Positions 12,282 through 23,945 of a stretch of DNA of 64,000 nt are shown here, in pieces. Source of the DNA: Hymenopus coronatus (lineage: Eukaryota > Arthropoda > Insecta > Mantodea > Hymenopodidae); assembly GCA_030762935.1 (NCBI GenBank), contig CM060895.1, positions 29,192,501 to 29,256,500 on the forward strand, given 5' to 3'. Within the stretch, counting starts at the first letter, position 1. Every line of letters starts with the position of its first letter. The notes beneath the pieces are model-generated. The model was not told where the DNA came from, made no database searches, and saw only the letters and a program-made list of their open reading frames with translations. The position numbers and the translations under genes were made by a program.

Positions 12282-12743
12282 CCCCCACGGGACTACTATG
12301 GTAGGTACGGGTTTGGCGCACCCAGGGTCCCGAGCCAAACCTTGACTCCCTCAGTGGGCAACCTCTGAGTGGTGAGAGAGTCACTAGATCAAAATGCCCA
12401 CCCACATGTAGGTCGTGCATGGAGAACCGTGTCAGAGGAAAGGAATATCCTGTTTGGTTGAGGGTTACATATCTGAGCTAGGGCCTTCTGTCTTTTCAGT
12501 AACTAGGAAGGGTACACAACTTAATACACCACTTTGGTTTCTACTTCATCTAAATGGGAGGCTTGGGACTAGCCCACACCTAGTCACTCGGCCAGGACTA
12601 GGTATTATACCGAACTCCAGGGTGAGTGGGATGGCGAGCCTGCTATATCCCCTGTGTAGCCCTGTCACCCCAGTGGTGTGACCCCTTGTTAGACTCCGTG
12701 GTGGGTGGGGAGCGCCAGGGGATGAAAATTAAAATTTACTTTC

Positions 12744-14845
12744 ATGGCAAAATAAAAAAAAATCCATTAAATATAGTACTGAGTTCGGAAAAGAAATAGT
12801 CAAGTGTTGTGGTCCTTGCTACTTGATTGTTAATAGAACAGAGGAAGGAAGGAAGTTCTCTAGCATAAGCCCTTTTGTTTTTCAAAATGGTCTTGATAAC
12901 ATTGCTGGACCTGTAAAATCTTGTATAAGAGCTCGTAATGGCACGCTCCTGGTAGAAGCAGAATCAGCATCCCAAGCTGCAAAAATACTAAATGCCAAAA
13001 TGTTAGCTAGCTATCCAGTAAAGGTCGATGTACACAAAAGCTTAAATTCCTCACGTGGTGTGGTAAACACCTGCGCACTGGGCAGTTCAATCTGTGAGGA
13101 AATTCAAGAAAATCTTGCTCAAATGATTGTCTTCAAAGAAAAGTAAATGGAGAATTCCTACCTACCCGTATCCGGTTTATTACATTTGATCGGATAGATC
13201 TCGCACAAAGGATAATGGCAGCATATGAGTCCATTGAGGTAAGACTTAACATACTGAACCTGCTCAGATGTTATAAATGCAAGAGCTTTGGCCACACCAG
13301 AGAATTCTACTACTGCGAGTCTACCTGTGTGAACTGTGGCAAAATCTCGCATGACGGAGAATGCACGTCAGCTCCAACGTGTGTTAGTGTTAACTGTAAC
13401 GGTGAATATCCATCAAGTTCCCGTAGTTGTTCCCGTTTTGTAGAGGAAAAGACGGTCCAAGAGATTCGGGTTAAAGAGAAGGTGTCCTTCTTGGAAGTCC
13501 GGAAACTCTTGCGAATCCGCCAACCCTCTGTCTCGAAGTAGGGTACCTATAAATCAGTTGCAGCTAAATCGGCACAAAGTCGGGAAATCGCAACTAAAAC
13601 CTGCGATGTAAAAGGGGTCACGATTGCAGAAAAGATTCTCACAGCCAGCTCACTTCCTAGGCCTTTGACTTCAACATCTAAGGCAGTAGCAACATCTCCT
13701 ACATCTGAAACTGTAAAAAGCTCTAAAATTACACAAGGTCGATGTACACAAAAGCTTGAATTCCTCAGGAGGTGTGATAAACACCCGCGCACTGGACGGC
13801 TTGACCTGTGAGGAAATTCAAGAAACTCTTGTTCCCCAAGGCGTAAAATCTGTGTATCGTGTTCAAAGAAAACTAAATGGAGAATTCGTGCCCACCCGTA
13901 CCCTGTTTATTACCTTTAATCGGGTATATCTCCCACAAAGGATAATGGCAGGATATGAATCCATTGAGGTAAGACCGTATATACCGAACCCGCTCAGATG
14001 TTTTAAATGTCAGCGCTTTGGCCACACCAGTGAATTCTGCAACGGCGAGTCAACCTGTGTGAACTGTGGCAAAAACTCCCATGACGGAGATGCACGTCAG
14101 CTCCAACGTGTGTTAACTGTAACGGTGAACATCCATCAAGTTCCCGTAGCTGTCCCCGTTTTGCAGAGGAAAAGACGGTCCAGGTGATACGGGTTAAAGA
14201 GAAGGTATCCTTCTGGGAAGCCCGGAAGCTCTTGCGAATCCGCCAACCCTCTGTCCCGAAGTATGGTACCTATAGCTCAGTTGTAGCTAAATCGGTACAA
14301 AGTCGGGAAATCGCAGCTCAAACCTGCCATATAAACGGGGTCACGATTGCAGAAAAGATTCTCACAGCCAGCTCACTTCCTAGGCCTTCGACTTCAACAT
14401 CTAAGCCAGTAGCAACATCACCTACATCTGAAACTGTAAAAAGCGCTAAAATTAAATCGCCGCCAAAGCAATCTACCTCGACCAACAAGTCTTGATATCT
14501 AATAATATATAAAGAACCAGAAAGAAAGTTTAAGAACACCTATGAGAGAACTGACTTCCTCAAACAAAGTGTAAAGCCTATTCCTAAAGCAACAAAGGGA
14601 AGCAAGAGTCCACGGAGGTCCTCTTCTGAGGATTCGTCTGGGAAGGACTCAGGTCGGCGAATGTCATTTTCGCCGAAATTTTCAATTGGAATGGTTCCTC
14701 TCAAGTGGAGGAGATGGAGGAAGGTGATACTGCCCTCACAGCTAGAAGGACAGTGACTAAGAGGCAGGACCATCCTCCCACAGAAGATGTCTTCCCGACA
14801 GCTAAAAAGAATAAACTCAACCGACCTCCGCAGCCTTCAAAATAG
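12744..14845 (+). pseudogene. LINE copy C ORF1 with duplicated zinc-knuckle half
   Basis: ORF1 starts at the conserved ATG (12744) and includes INRT-like gag sequence. The segment beginning GGTCGATGTACACAAAAGC occurs at 13023 and again at 13737, with everything between repeated downstream. The copy therefore carries two consecutive knuckle arrays: CYKCKSFGHTREF-type near 13270-13330 and CFKCQRFGHTSEFC-type near 13998-14040. The two halves have different mutations, so the duplication is not an assembly echo of one read. The end of ORF1 (residues RPPQPSK, stop near 14845) matches the other copies. Multiple frameshifts prevent translation. Confidence 0.8.
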
Positions 14846-14884
14846 AAACAACCACAATGTGCAACTTATCCCATTATAAAGAAC

Positions 14885-17144
14885 ATGGCTATTCTACAAT
14901 GGAACTTACGTAGAATAAGAACACATCGACCTGAGCTTGAACTGCTGCTTAACCAGAACGATCCTTAGGTCGTGTGTTTGCAAGAGACTAAGCTCCGTCC
15001 ACAAGACAGCTTCAAAATCAAACGATACACCCCTGTGAGGAGTGAGCTATCATCGGAAGAGGGTGTACCTGCGCACGGAGGCGCTATGATGCTCATCAGA
15101 GATGATGTAATCGGGCAATCTGTATCATTACAGTCCGACATTCAGTCAGTAGCTGTAAGGATTAAACTGTCACATACCAGACTCACCATAACCTTCCTCC
15201 GAATGACGACCTCTCGATCACTGATTTAGGGGAGCTAGTTTCTCAGCTACCAACACCTTTTCTTTTGGTAGGTGATGTAAATGCCCACCATCCACTTTGG
15301 GGCTCATCTCGGGCTTGTACGAGAGGTAAGTTAATTGCTGATTTGTTGCATAATTACAACCTAATTCTCCTGAACACCGGAGAAACTACATTTCTTTCTG
15401 ATGCTTTCAACAGTTTTTCACACTTGGATTTAATAGTTTGTTCACCACCATTAGCATCTTCCTTACAGTGGAATATCATCTCTGATCTACATTCTAGTGA
15501 CCACTTTCCATGTCTTATCAGTCTCTGGCCACAAGATACATGTTCCACACATTTACCTAGATGGCGCATGGATCAAGCCAACTGGAACCTTTACCCCCGG
15601 TTGGGTCTCTTTTATTACAACGAGCACGACTCTGTGAATGTCTTAGTGGAGCGCCTCACGAAAAATATTCTTGATGCTGCCGAGCAGTCCATTACACGGT
15701 CGACGACCCAAACCAGTCGTCGATTTCCGGTACCTTGGTGGACTGATGAATTCCGGAATGCCATTCGTGTTCGCAGGCGTGCTCTCAGGATTTTCCAACG
15801 TCGCCCGACACTGGATAACCTGATTGAGTATAAAAAGATGCGTGCCAAATCTAGGCAGGCAGTTAGGGATAGCAAAAAGACATCATGGAGCAAGTTTGTA
15901 GCGTCATTCAATTGACATACGCCAATCGCCGGTCTTAAAACACCTGTACGAGATGTTGTTAATAAGCTTGGCGTGGCCAACACTTTTGGCAGTGCTTTCG
16001 CTGAAGTGTCTAGCTCAGATAATTATTCGCCTGATTTTCTTCCCGTTAAGGCTCAGGTGGAATCGCAAGGTTTCAACTTTCGTTCTAAAAATCTTGAAGA
16101 TCACAATCGACTCTTCACCATGAGGGAGTTAGATCATGCACTATCATCTTCGCCAAACTCTGCACCAGGTCCTGATGGAATACATGTCCAAATGTTGCAA
16201 CATCTCTCTCCTGAATGTAAGGCCTTCCTGCTCGATGTCTATAACCGTGTTTGGGTTGACGCTACTTTACCAGAAAAGTGGCGAGAGGCCACCATCGTAC
16301 CTATTTTGAAGGCTGGAAAGGACCGTTTTCTTCCATCCAGCTACCTTCCAATTCCCCTTACCAGTTGCGTTTGCAAGGTGATGGAACGCATGATCAATGG
16401 ACGGTTGATATGGTGGCTGGAAACTCAGAACCTACTAACCAACACCCAGTGCGGTTTTCGATGTCGTCGATCAGCAGCTGACCACCTTGTCTCGATTTCG
16501 ACGCAGATAATGAATGGATTCATGAAGAACTATTAAACCGTTGGGGTGTTCTTTGACCTCGAGAAGGCTTATGACACGTGTTGGCGGGCAGGAATAATAC
16601 GTTCCCTATACAACTGGAACATACGTGGACGCCTTCCGTTATTCATTCGGGAGTTTATGAGGGACCGCGTTTTACGAGTAAGTGTCGGCTCGGTTTTATC
16701 GAATATTTTTGATCAAGAGAACGGAGTGCCACAGGGATCTTTACTAAGCGTCACGCTGTTTGCTATAGCAATTAATTCTATCTCGAAATGTATTCTTCCA
16801 GGAGTATCATCCTGCTTATTCGTAGACGAGTTTACCATCTATTGTACTTCTCAGCGCACATCTTTTTTGCAACGCTGTCTGCAACAGTGTTAAGATAACC
16901 TCTCAAATTGGAGCTCTAAAACGGCTTTTTTTTTTTTTTTTTTTTTTTTTTTCTGTGTTGAGAAATCACTCTGCATGAACCTCTGGCGCCGCAGAGGCGA
17001 TTACTACCCTCGCTGCGGTTTGGCACAGCTTTACTACCATTCGCCGTTGAGACGAGATTCCTTGGGTTGATATTCGATAGAAAACTTTGTTGGTCACCAC
17101 ATATAGCAAAACTGAAAGCGCGATGTAACTGTTCTCTGAATATT
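14885..17144 (+). pseudogene. LINE copy C ORF2, endonuclease-reverse transcriptase (broken)
   Basis: ORF2 begins MAILQWNLR as in copy B but meets a stop within the first 30 codons (about 14968). The endonuclease motifs CLQETKL, GDVNAHHPLWGS and SSDHFP remain. The reverse transcriptase retains SAPGPDG and FFDLEKAYDT. The catalytic box, however, reads FVDEFTIY (16819-16842), so the second Asp of the FVDD motif is Glu. Further damage: a stop at 15913 that ends the 216-codon endonuclease frame, a stop near 16534, and the T-tract at 16925-16952. Downstream FLGLIFDRKLCWSPHIAKLK is the last recognisable piece. Confidence 0.83.
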
Positions 17145-17440
17145 GGGTAGTTTGGAATGGGGAAATTTTCTTGAATATCTTGGTGTTGCATTATTGGAAA
17201 TGCTGAACTTAAATATTAAGTTTGGTATTTATATTAAATTTGGTATTTATCCAACTTTTTGATTCTGAGCTATACTGTTCACACATGCGCGCAAACACAT
17301 GCGCATGCACTTACACACGTTTTTCTCAAAATAATGGTTTCTGGAATCAGATTTCAAAATGACTATTTACAGTGAAATCTTCATCAAAATTTTGGATGAA
17401 ATTTAGTACTTCAATAGTTAAGTAGGAGAGATTGTAAAAC
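17145..17440 (-). repeat. Family A repeat, fragment joined to LINE copy C
   Basis: It begins with GGGTAGTTTGGAATGGGG, the internal landmark of family A, and includes the CA-rich tract ACACATGCGCGCAAACACAT. It covers about one third of a full copy. The abrupt junction with LINE copy C suggests that a rearrangement or deletion removed the LINE 3' end and the family A left part together. Confidence 0.6.
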
Positions 17441-18261
17441 TGTAAGTGTGTAAAAAATGCATAAGTGTAGAATACATAACAGAAAAAGTCAAAGTGAGAA
17501 GAAATCCAAAATAAAGCTTTTCAAACTTATTTGTAGAAAGACCACTTTGTGCTTAGAACAGAACCATAAAGCATAATACATACATGCACTCCAATATGAA
17601 ACAATATGAATGCTACTGTAATAGAAATTCAGGAGTGCACTTTTTACTAATTTGGTTACTATTATACATTCATATAGAATTAATGATTTAATTAGATTAT
17701 TCAATAGAATTAATTTAATTTGAGGATAAGCTGCCCATTTGATTCCAGAGATGAATAGTTTGGAAAATACTCTTTGATCTGTTGCTGAGATTAATAATTA
17801 AATTTTTTGACAAATTCATGCATTATAAAGAAAAATAAGAGTATTGTCAAACAAAATAAATAAAAACTTTTCCTGCTTCAATGAACTGTGTTTATACAGC
17901 TACCCTTAATTAAATATGGTACTTATGAACAATGTTATATTTCATGGGAACCTAAACAATATCTAGGTACCTATGTTACAGCTTTTCTATGGTTTTCTTA
18001 TACAGTTTTATTAAATAAAGAAGTAACTTTAACATCTTAGAAATGCTGGAGATTCAATTAGGCAGACTTTTTACATGTACCCATATTACAGTTGCTTCTC
18101 TGTAAGTATTCTGTAGTCTTTAATTGTCAAACACTCAAGGTATTCTTACTCATATTAAATTTATGCACAAGGCTGTTAAAGTTACCTTTATAAGTAGGCA
18201 GCTACACAAAACACGGCCATTAGCATTGTTAATTAGTTTTCAAGCTATTCTGGAAATATGC

Positions 18262-18262
<1 letters not shown>
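17441..18262. other. Non-coding AT-rich stretch
   Basis: No gene, RNA or repeat boundary is recognised. Short open frames are explained by low complexity. Confidence 0.4.
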
Positions 18263-18318
<56 letters not shown>

Positions 18319-18352
18319 GTCATCATCATAATCATAATCATCATAATAATAA

Positions 18353-18388
<36 letters not shown>

Positions 18389-18530
18389 TAATAATAATAG
18401 TGGTGGCGGCGGCGGCGGCGGCGGTGCAACCTTATAAAGTACCCTGTATATGGAAAAATTGTTGAAAATTTTGTTTTTCTAAAAATGGCTCTAACGATTA
18501 TGATTAAAATACTGTACTCATCATTGTATC
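18263..18530. repeat. (ATA)n microsatellite, (GGC)n tract and family A scrap
   Basis: An ATA/ATC trinucleotide array with interruptions (18263-18397) passes into a short GGC repeat (18405-18424). A family A fragment follows (about 18437-18530, containing GAAAATTTTG and TTCTAAAAATGGCTCTAACG). Long open frames across the array on both strands encode runs of Ile or Tyr and are artefacts. Confidence 0.75.
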
Positions 18531-18969
18531 TTTTCAAGGTATTCTCCATTGCATTGTATACATATCTGATACTTTCAAACCATTTTTCAAATGCCTTACG
18601 TCAATCTTCTTTAGAGGGAGTGCAAATACATTCTTAGTAAGCAACTACAGTTGTAGGTGATTCAAATAGTTGGCCTATTGTTATGGTACAACAAAATTCC
18701 ATGCAGATCAGCCTTAGGATGCTTTATTCTCAGTTCATTGAAGACTTGTGATAGACATTTTGTGGTGCACCATCTGGTAGTGGCAGTATTTTGTCCCTCA
18801 AACAGAATTGTCAAATATAGCTGCTAACTTAGAAGAGAGAACAAAGCATTTTCTTGCTAAACCTTCCTGCTCATTTTACTTTTGTTGGAAGGTCCTCTCT
18901 TGGGAAGATCAGATTGAAGACTATCAATAAGTTTCTGAATCATATAGAAAATCCAGCTTTCTCATCAGT
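18531..18969. other. Non-coding stretch
   Basis: Nothing recognisable apart from a short inverted match near 18885-18900 (TTGTTGGAAGGTCC) to the ORF2 tail of the LINE family. It is too short to assign. Confidence 0.3.
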
Positions 18970-19441
18970 ATTGACGGAAGGAAGTGATATTGGCTCGATT
19001 GTGTATTGGCCACTGCAATTTTACACATAGTTACCTTAAGAGGGTATCTGTCCACTATGTAGAGAGCATTTGTCCAAATGTCATGTGCTGCTAGAGTGTG
19101 TTCATCTAGCACATATTCGGGAATCTCTGCAACTGCCGGTCAGTCTTGTTGAGATCCTGGCGGACGATAACTGAGCAGTAGATAAGGTTTTTAACAAAGA
19201 TAACCTTTTATTTATCCTTGTTTTCACATAATTTTTTAAATATCTTTGTAAATTCACCTATCAATGGCATTTGCCGCGATGACCTGTATATACATGGAAT
19301 TTTATATTTAGCTTTCATTATTATTTATATTTTTATTGATCTTTATCTCTGGCTTTTGCCATGATTTGTTGAATAAAGTTGCAGATGACCTTGTAGTTGA
19401 ACGGCCTTTAACACTAATCATTATCATCAACTTTCATCACC
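18970..19441 (+). mobile_element. I-group LINE, copy G (3' end only)
   Basis: A 5'-truncated copy covering the last part of ORF2 and the 3' UTR. It matches copies E and F through GTATTGGCCACTGCAATTTT, CTAGCACATATTCGGGAATC and GTCCTGGCGGACGATAA-like sequence. The 3' UTR landmark TATCTCTGGCTTTTGCCATG is present, and it ends in an ATCATTATCATC-type tail. The ORF2 C-terminal Cys/His motif is broken by stops. Confidence 0.8.
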
Positions 19442-19644
19442 TGTTACAATGTTAAAAATGTTTTTTATCTTCCCCATAACATTTTCCAGCACCATTGCAC
19501 ATGTGACTATTTTGCTCATTTGTGAGGTGGTGGGGGAAGCAACAACTGCAGATTATCCTGATGTGAAGATTTTGCTTAAGATTGTCATCACTGCTGCTTC
19601 TTGAATCTTAAAATATATTCCTCACATTTTACATGCTTCCGTCA

Positions 19645-20655
19645 TTAATGTGGAGTGTGCATAGTTTCCTGTTCATATTGACTTGCCGGGAATGAACTCT
19701 CAAATTCACAGCAAAGATCGTAACCTCAGAACCCAATATTAAAATTTCTTGTGTAACATCGGAAGACTGTAAGTTTGTTGTGCGTTGAGCAGTACTAGCT
19801 GGCATGAAGAGTGTGAGCTCAGGTTCGATCATAAGCAACTGCATCTGAGATTCTGAGATTTGTGGTGTACAAAGCAGCGCAGGGACGGGTTTTCTCAGGA
19901 CTCTGGGTTTACCCCGCCATCACATTCCACCAGTGCTCCATCTTCATTCCATATATTATCAGTGTCATTGCTTGCAATGCCCTAGAAGTAAAAGCGGGCA
20001 TTAAACAGTACAAACAAACAAACAAAATTTTGAAGTGAGAAAGTGACATTGGTTCAATTCCATATTGGCCACTGTAATTTTATTATAGATAGGTACCTTC
20101 TTTTGTTTTTTTATAAAACAGTACCGGACTCTGGTCAGGACTCTGGCGCTGTATCTCCTATTTACATTCCCCTCTGTATGATTACTGGTTTTACTGTTCC
20201 TTTTCACAAACATATACACATTGCACAAAAATATTAGAGGGAACCTGCTCCTATTTGTCTCCTATATAGAGCAGATTTGCCAGTCCATCATGTGTTGCTA
20301 GAGTGTGTTTTTCTAGCACATATTCAGGAATCTCTGCAATTGCTGGTCAGTCTTGCAGAAGTTCTGGCAGACAATAACCAAGCATCAGATAAGTTTTTAA
20401 ATTTTTATCAAAGGTAATCTTTTAACCAAAGATTTAGTTACATTTATTCCTTTTTCATATAATTTTGAAAATTATTTAATAAATTATCTATCTCTGGCTT
20501 TTCCTATGATTAGCTTTAAATACTTTGAATTTATACTTTTGCTGTTATTTATATTTATGATTTATTTTAATATTGTTCTTTATCTCTGGCTTTTGCCATT
20601 ATTTGTTTCATGATGATGCTGATGACCTAGTATTTGATTGCCCTCAAACACCAAC

Positions 20656-20690
<35 letters not shown>
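19645..20690 (+). mobile_element. I-group LINE, copy H (3' end, interrupted)
   Basis: ORF2-derived RNase H and C-terminal sequence (TTAATGTGGAGTGTGCAT; TTTCTTGTGTAACATCGGAA) runs from 19645 to about 19830. About 200 bp of unrelated sequence (CAGGGACGGGTTTTCTCAGG; GAAGTAAAAGCGGGCATTAA) interrupt it. Homology resumes near 20033 and ends in a (CAT/ATC)n array at 20657-20690. The interrupting piece looks like a SINE, but I cannot name it. Confidence 0.72.
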
Positions 20691-20691
<1 letters not shown>

Positions 20692-21415
20692 ACCTTCAGC
20701 ACATTTTCATTTATGTTGTTGAAGCTGTCCATCCTGCACAATTCTCATCTTCAAGGAAATCTCTTCCTCTTCTAAATTCTATAATCCATTTATCAAAGGT
20801 TTGCAAAGGGCAAAAATCCCCAAATGCAAAATGCAGTCTTTGAAGGCATTCTCTCTGCTGTAAACAGACTTTAATGTTGCAGAAAACTATATTATGAAAT
20901 GCTCTCACTGGAGATCCATCTTAGTGTCTGGCATTTCAACACCTGCATGCACATACACAGCAGTGCTGATGCTTCAAATTGTTGGAGCATGTCCAGGCTT
21001 GTACATCTTGCTGTCTGAACTTAAATCTAAAGCTAGGAAGAACTGCATATGCTTATCACAATTTCTTGTTGCCGATTCTTAAATCTTTCAGAATGACCCT
21101 CATATTTTATAATGATTAGCAAAAGCAATGGTACTTCATTATCTTTCCTTTCTTGAATAATTCATTAACTTTATTATGATTTCAAATGAAGGATGCTTGA
21201 TCCAGGAAGTGCTGTTGCATTGATAAGTGCTTACGTCCTTGCCCCTGACCTTTCCATTATAAAAATGTAAGCAAATATTTCTGGAAAGCTAATGAAGCTT
21301 ACCTTGTATTACATTACAAACTCACTGCACATAACATTGGTTTGGTAAGTGTCTGTACAGCAGTCCAGCTCCAAAGGAAATGCATTATGCTCCTCCTAAT
21401 CATCCAATAAACAAA
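20691..21415. other. Non-coding stretch
   Basis: No gene or repeat identified. The overlapping open frames on both strands near 20711-21082 have no recognisable similarity. Confidence 0.35.
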
Positions 21416-22228
21416 GTATCTGATGTGCTCCAGTCACATTGACTTTCTGTATCTATTCTGCTACAAACTATTTTTATAAATGCTTATTCTGCTATATAAT
21501 TCATCTTAATCAACATATTCAAGTACAAATAAGGTACAAAGAGATAAGGGACTGTATTAGGCTAAAGTGATTGATTAATCTTTTAAAAGCTGGTTGCTAT
21601 GTATGAAATAGAAATTCCCTTCTTTACATAGCCACAAGTAAATAAAAAGAAAGAAAAACGAATGATGACTTCCCATTTGAGAAAAGTTTAAGTATCAGAA
21701 AATTTAAATGAACAACAAGGAACATCTCAGAAATGATTATTCCAAAAAATAAAAATGTGTGACAAAGTGTGTGTTTTAATAATATCGAAACATCTTTTCA
21801 TGTAAAGAGTAGTTTGAGGAGAAGGGATTTTCTTGAAAATCTTCATATTACATTCTTGTTAGATGCTGAACATAATATTCAGTTTGGTATATACAAATAA
21901 AGGTACTACATGCAGAAATTTTATTCCTTCTGTTATCCAAAGAATAAATCAGAGTTTGAGTTATGTTCTCACACATGCCATACACACACCACACACAACA
22001 CATTACACACTGCACACTACACATGCATCCACACACCCACACACATACCTACACACACACACACATACAGACATAGACACACGCACACACACACACACAG
22101 ACAATCCTTTTCCGAAAAAGCATTTTTTTGATTCTGGGATCCCAAAAGTGTATTTCCAGTGAAATCTTTGTATTTTTTGATATTTCGATTTTAGTGTGCA
22201 ATGCAAAACCTTTTGAAACTGTTATGTA
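21416..22228 (-). repeat. Family A repeat, copy with long CA microsatellite
   Basis: It starts with TCTGATGTGCTCCAGTCACA, contains CATGTAAAGAGTAGTTTGAG near 21799, and has a CA-rich array (about 21975-22100) at the position where other copies have TG/CA repeats. It ends with the AATGCAAAACCTTTTGAAAC-type terminus. Reading frames over the array are low-complexity artefacts. Confidence 0.7.
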
Positions 22229-23394
22229 GGTTGTGGAGTAAGTACGCTATCACATAAGAAATTTGAAATAAATGTATACATATAGATAGATAGATTTCCT
22301 CTTTCATGAGAAATTACATGAGAAATTATTCCAAATCCTGGGAGGAATATACGCATGTATGTATTGTTGATATTCAAAGAAGTGGCAATAAAGGTAATAA
22401 GCAAGAAAGAAATAAGCTGATGAGCAATGATATTATGAGGGCATTCCAAAAGTTTTGAAAATACACAACAAATAGCCGTGGTAAGCCAAAGCAGTTTTTC
22501 CTAACTTCAGATTGGTTCATATAGCAACATGTGGAAGTCTGGCTGTGCTTCAACAATCTGCATCATCAGCACTGCATTGTATTTGTAGCAGATGTTGCTA
22601 CACCATATGCTAGGATGGTTCTCAAGCAAGAGTATTTCCATTCTATGATTTTTTTATGACTTAAGTCAGTTTAGGATAGCCAATGCTTTGAAAGCTGCAT
22701 TGTTTTCAACTGTATTTGGGGATCTTTGCCATTTGCAATCCACCATCTATCAATGGCATGCAGAGTATAGAACACACAACATCACCCTTCTGGAAACTGA
22801 TGTTGGCCTTCTGATATCAACAGGTCTTCATCTGGATGTGTTGGTGGGTCCTCTCATCCACATCATAAAGACATACTTTGAGATTCTACATGATAACTGG
22901 CTGTTCTGTCCCAGTAGGACTCCTGAACATCAGGTTCATGGAAGACACAGCTCCCTGCCAAGATCAAGTTGAATGGTGTCAACTTGGTGGTGTCACATAT
23001 TGAGGAGTAGGCCAGTAAGAAAAGTAGCATCCTGACATCTGAGTCCCTCTGGTGATTGGTTACCACTTTCCTCAATTGTACCTACATACTTCCAGAGATT
23101 TTATGTAGGTATCCCTCAACCAATGCAAGGGACAAGTTCCAATCTCTTCGGCTGCCTGGGTGATGCCTAGATGGAGTTGTGAGATACCTCAATGTCCTCC
23201 GAACACTAACCTGGAGGGTTTAGTAGACAGTAGCTAGATATCTGTCAACCCCATTGAGATTATTCAGTAATCTTCCCTTTGGGGTTGATGTAAGTGACAC
23301 ATTCACTTCTATCTTTGCATAAGCAGGGCAGTGGAGGGGGCAATGGAAAAACTCATGAATAATCTCTGGGCTGCTATATATAAGAGACCTGGGT
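22229..23394. other. Non-coding stretch
   Basis: No gene is supported. Open frames at 22688-22972 (+) and 22863-23075 (-) show no motif I recognise. Confidence 0.35.
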
Positions 23395-23945
23395 TTTTAG
23401 GTTAAGTGCTTCGTCTTTGTGTGTGCCTGGATTCCTAGTGGCATTGGCTTGCTGGAAAATGAATATGTAGTTTTGGCAGCAAAGATGGCAACCACACAAC
23501 CTAGTGCTGTCATGCTGGCATAAAGAATGATCAGCTTCCTCAGAAAGAAGCTTAGAGTGCGGAAGGATATTCCAATAAACTGAATAACTTCCTCTTCATT
23601 GTGAGGAGGTGATTTAGGCTCAATTTCATATTGGCTGCAGGAGTTTTACACTGTTAATTTTTTAAGGGGACCCTGCTCCTATTTGTCTACTATGTGGCTA
23701 ATGTCTCTCTGTCCACAATACTTTAGTACATCTTTGGGAATTTCTGCTTTGCCAGCCAGTCTTGCAGAGATCCTTGTGGGCAGGAAGTATGCTGTCAAAA
23801 GAGTTTTTAAATTTTTGTTGTAAAATAGCATTCAAATCTGGATGTGGTTATGTATATACCAAGTCCTTATAGCTTTTGTAAATTCATCTTTATCTTTGGC
23901 TTTTGTCATGATTAGTTTTATGTATATACAGAGTGCCCAGAATTT
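23395..23945 (+). mobile_element. I-group LINE, copy I (3' fragment)
   Basis: The RNase H end of ORF2 (CCTAGTGGCATTGGCTTGCT, equivalent to PSGIGLL) and the C-terminal region (TCATATTGGCTGCAGGAGTT; TTTTAAGGGGACCCTGCTCC) are readable against copy E. The usual LHIGH is replaced by diverged sequence. The 3' UTR landmark TATCTTTGGCTTTTGTCATG is present, but the (ATC)n tail is not. The copy is more diverged than E and F, so probably older. Confidence 0.7.

Larger units (their letters stand above)
12282..17144 (+). mobile_element. I-group LINE, copy C (internal duplication, 3' end missing)
   Basis: This copy starts with a diverged version of the family 5' end (CCCCCACGGGACTACTATGG) and keeps the 5' UTR, ORF1 and ORF2 as far as the reverse transcriptase thumb. 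Homology stops at about 17144, where a family A repeat begins. RNase H and the 3' tail are absent. Two peculiarities are a tandem duplication of about 714 bp inside ORF1 and a T-tract insertion of about 28 bases at 16925-16952 inside ORF2. Many stops and frameshifts show it is dead. Confidence 0.87.

Noticed and set aside
18124..18549. Open frames of 113 and 106 codons on opposite strands
   Set aside because: They are translations of an ATA trinucleotide array (runs of Ile or Tyr). The same applies to 40982-41458 and its minus-strand shadow.
21960..22110. Direct-repeat array that might suggest a CRISPR-like structure
   Set aside because: It is a CA microsatellite inside a family A repeat; there are no spacers and no associated genes, and the genome is eukaryotic.
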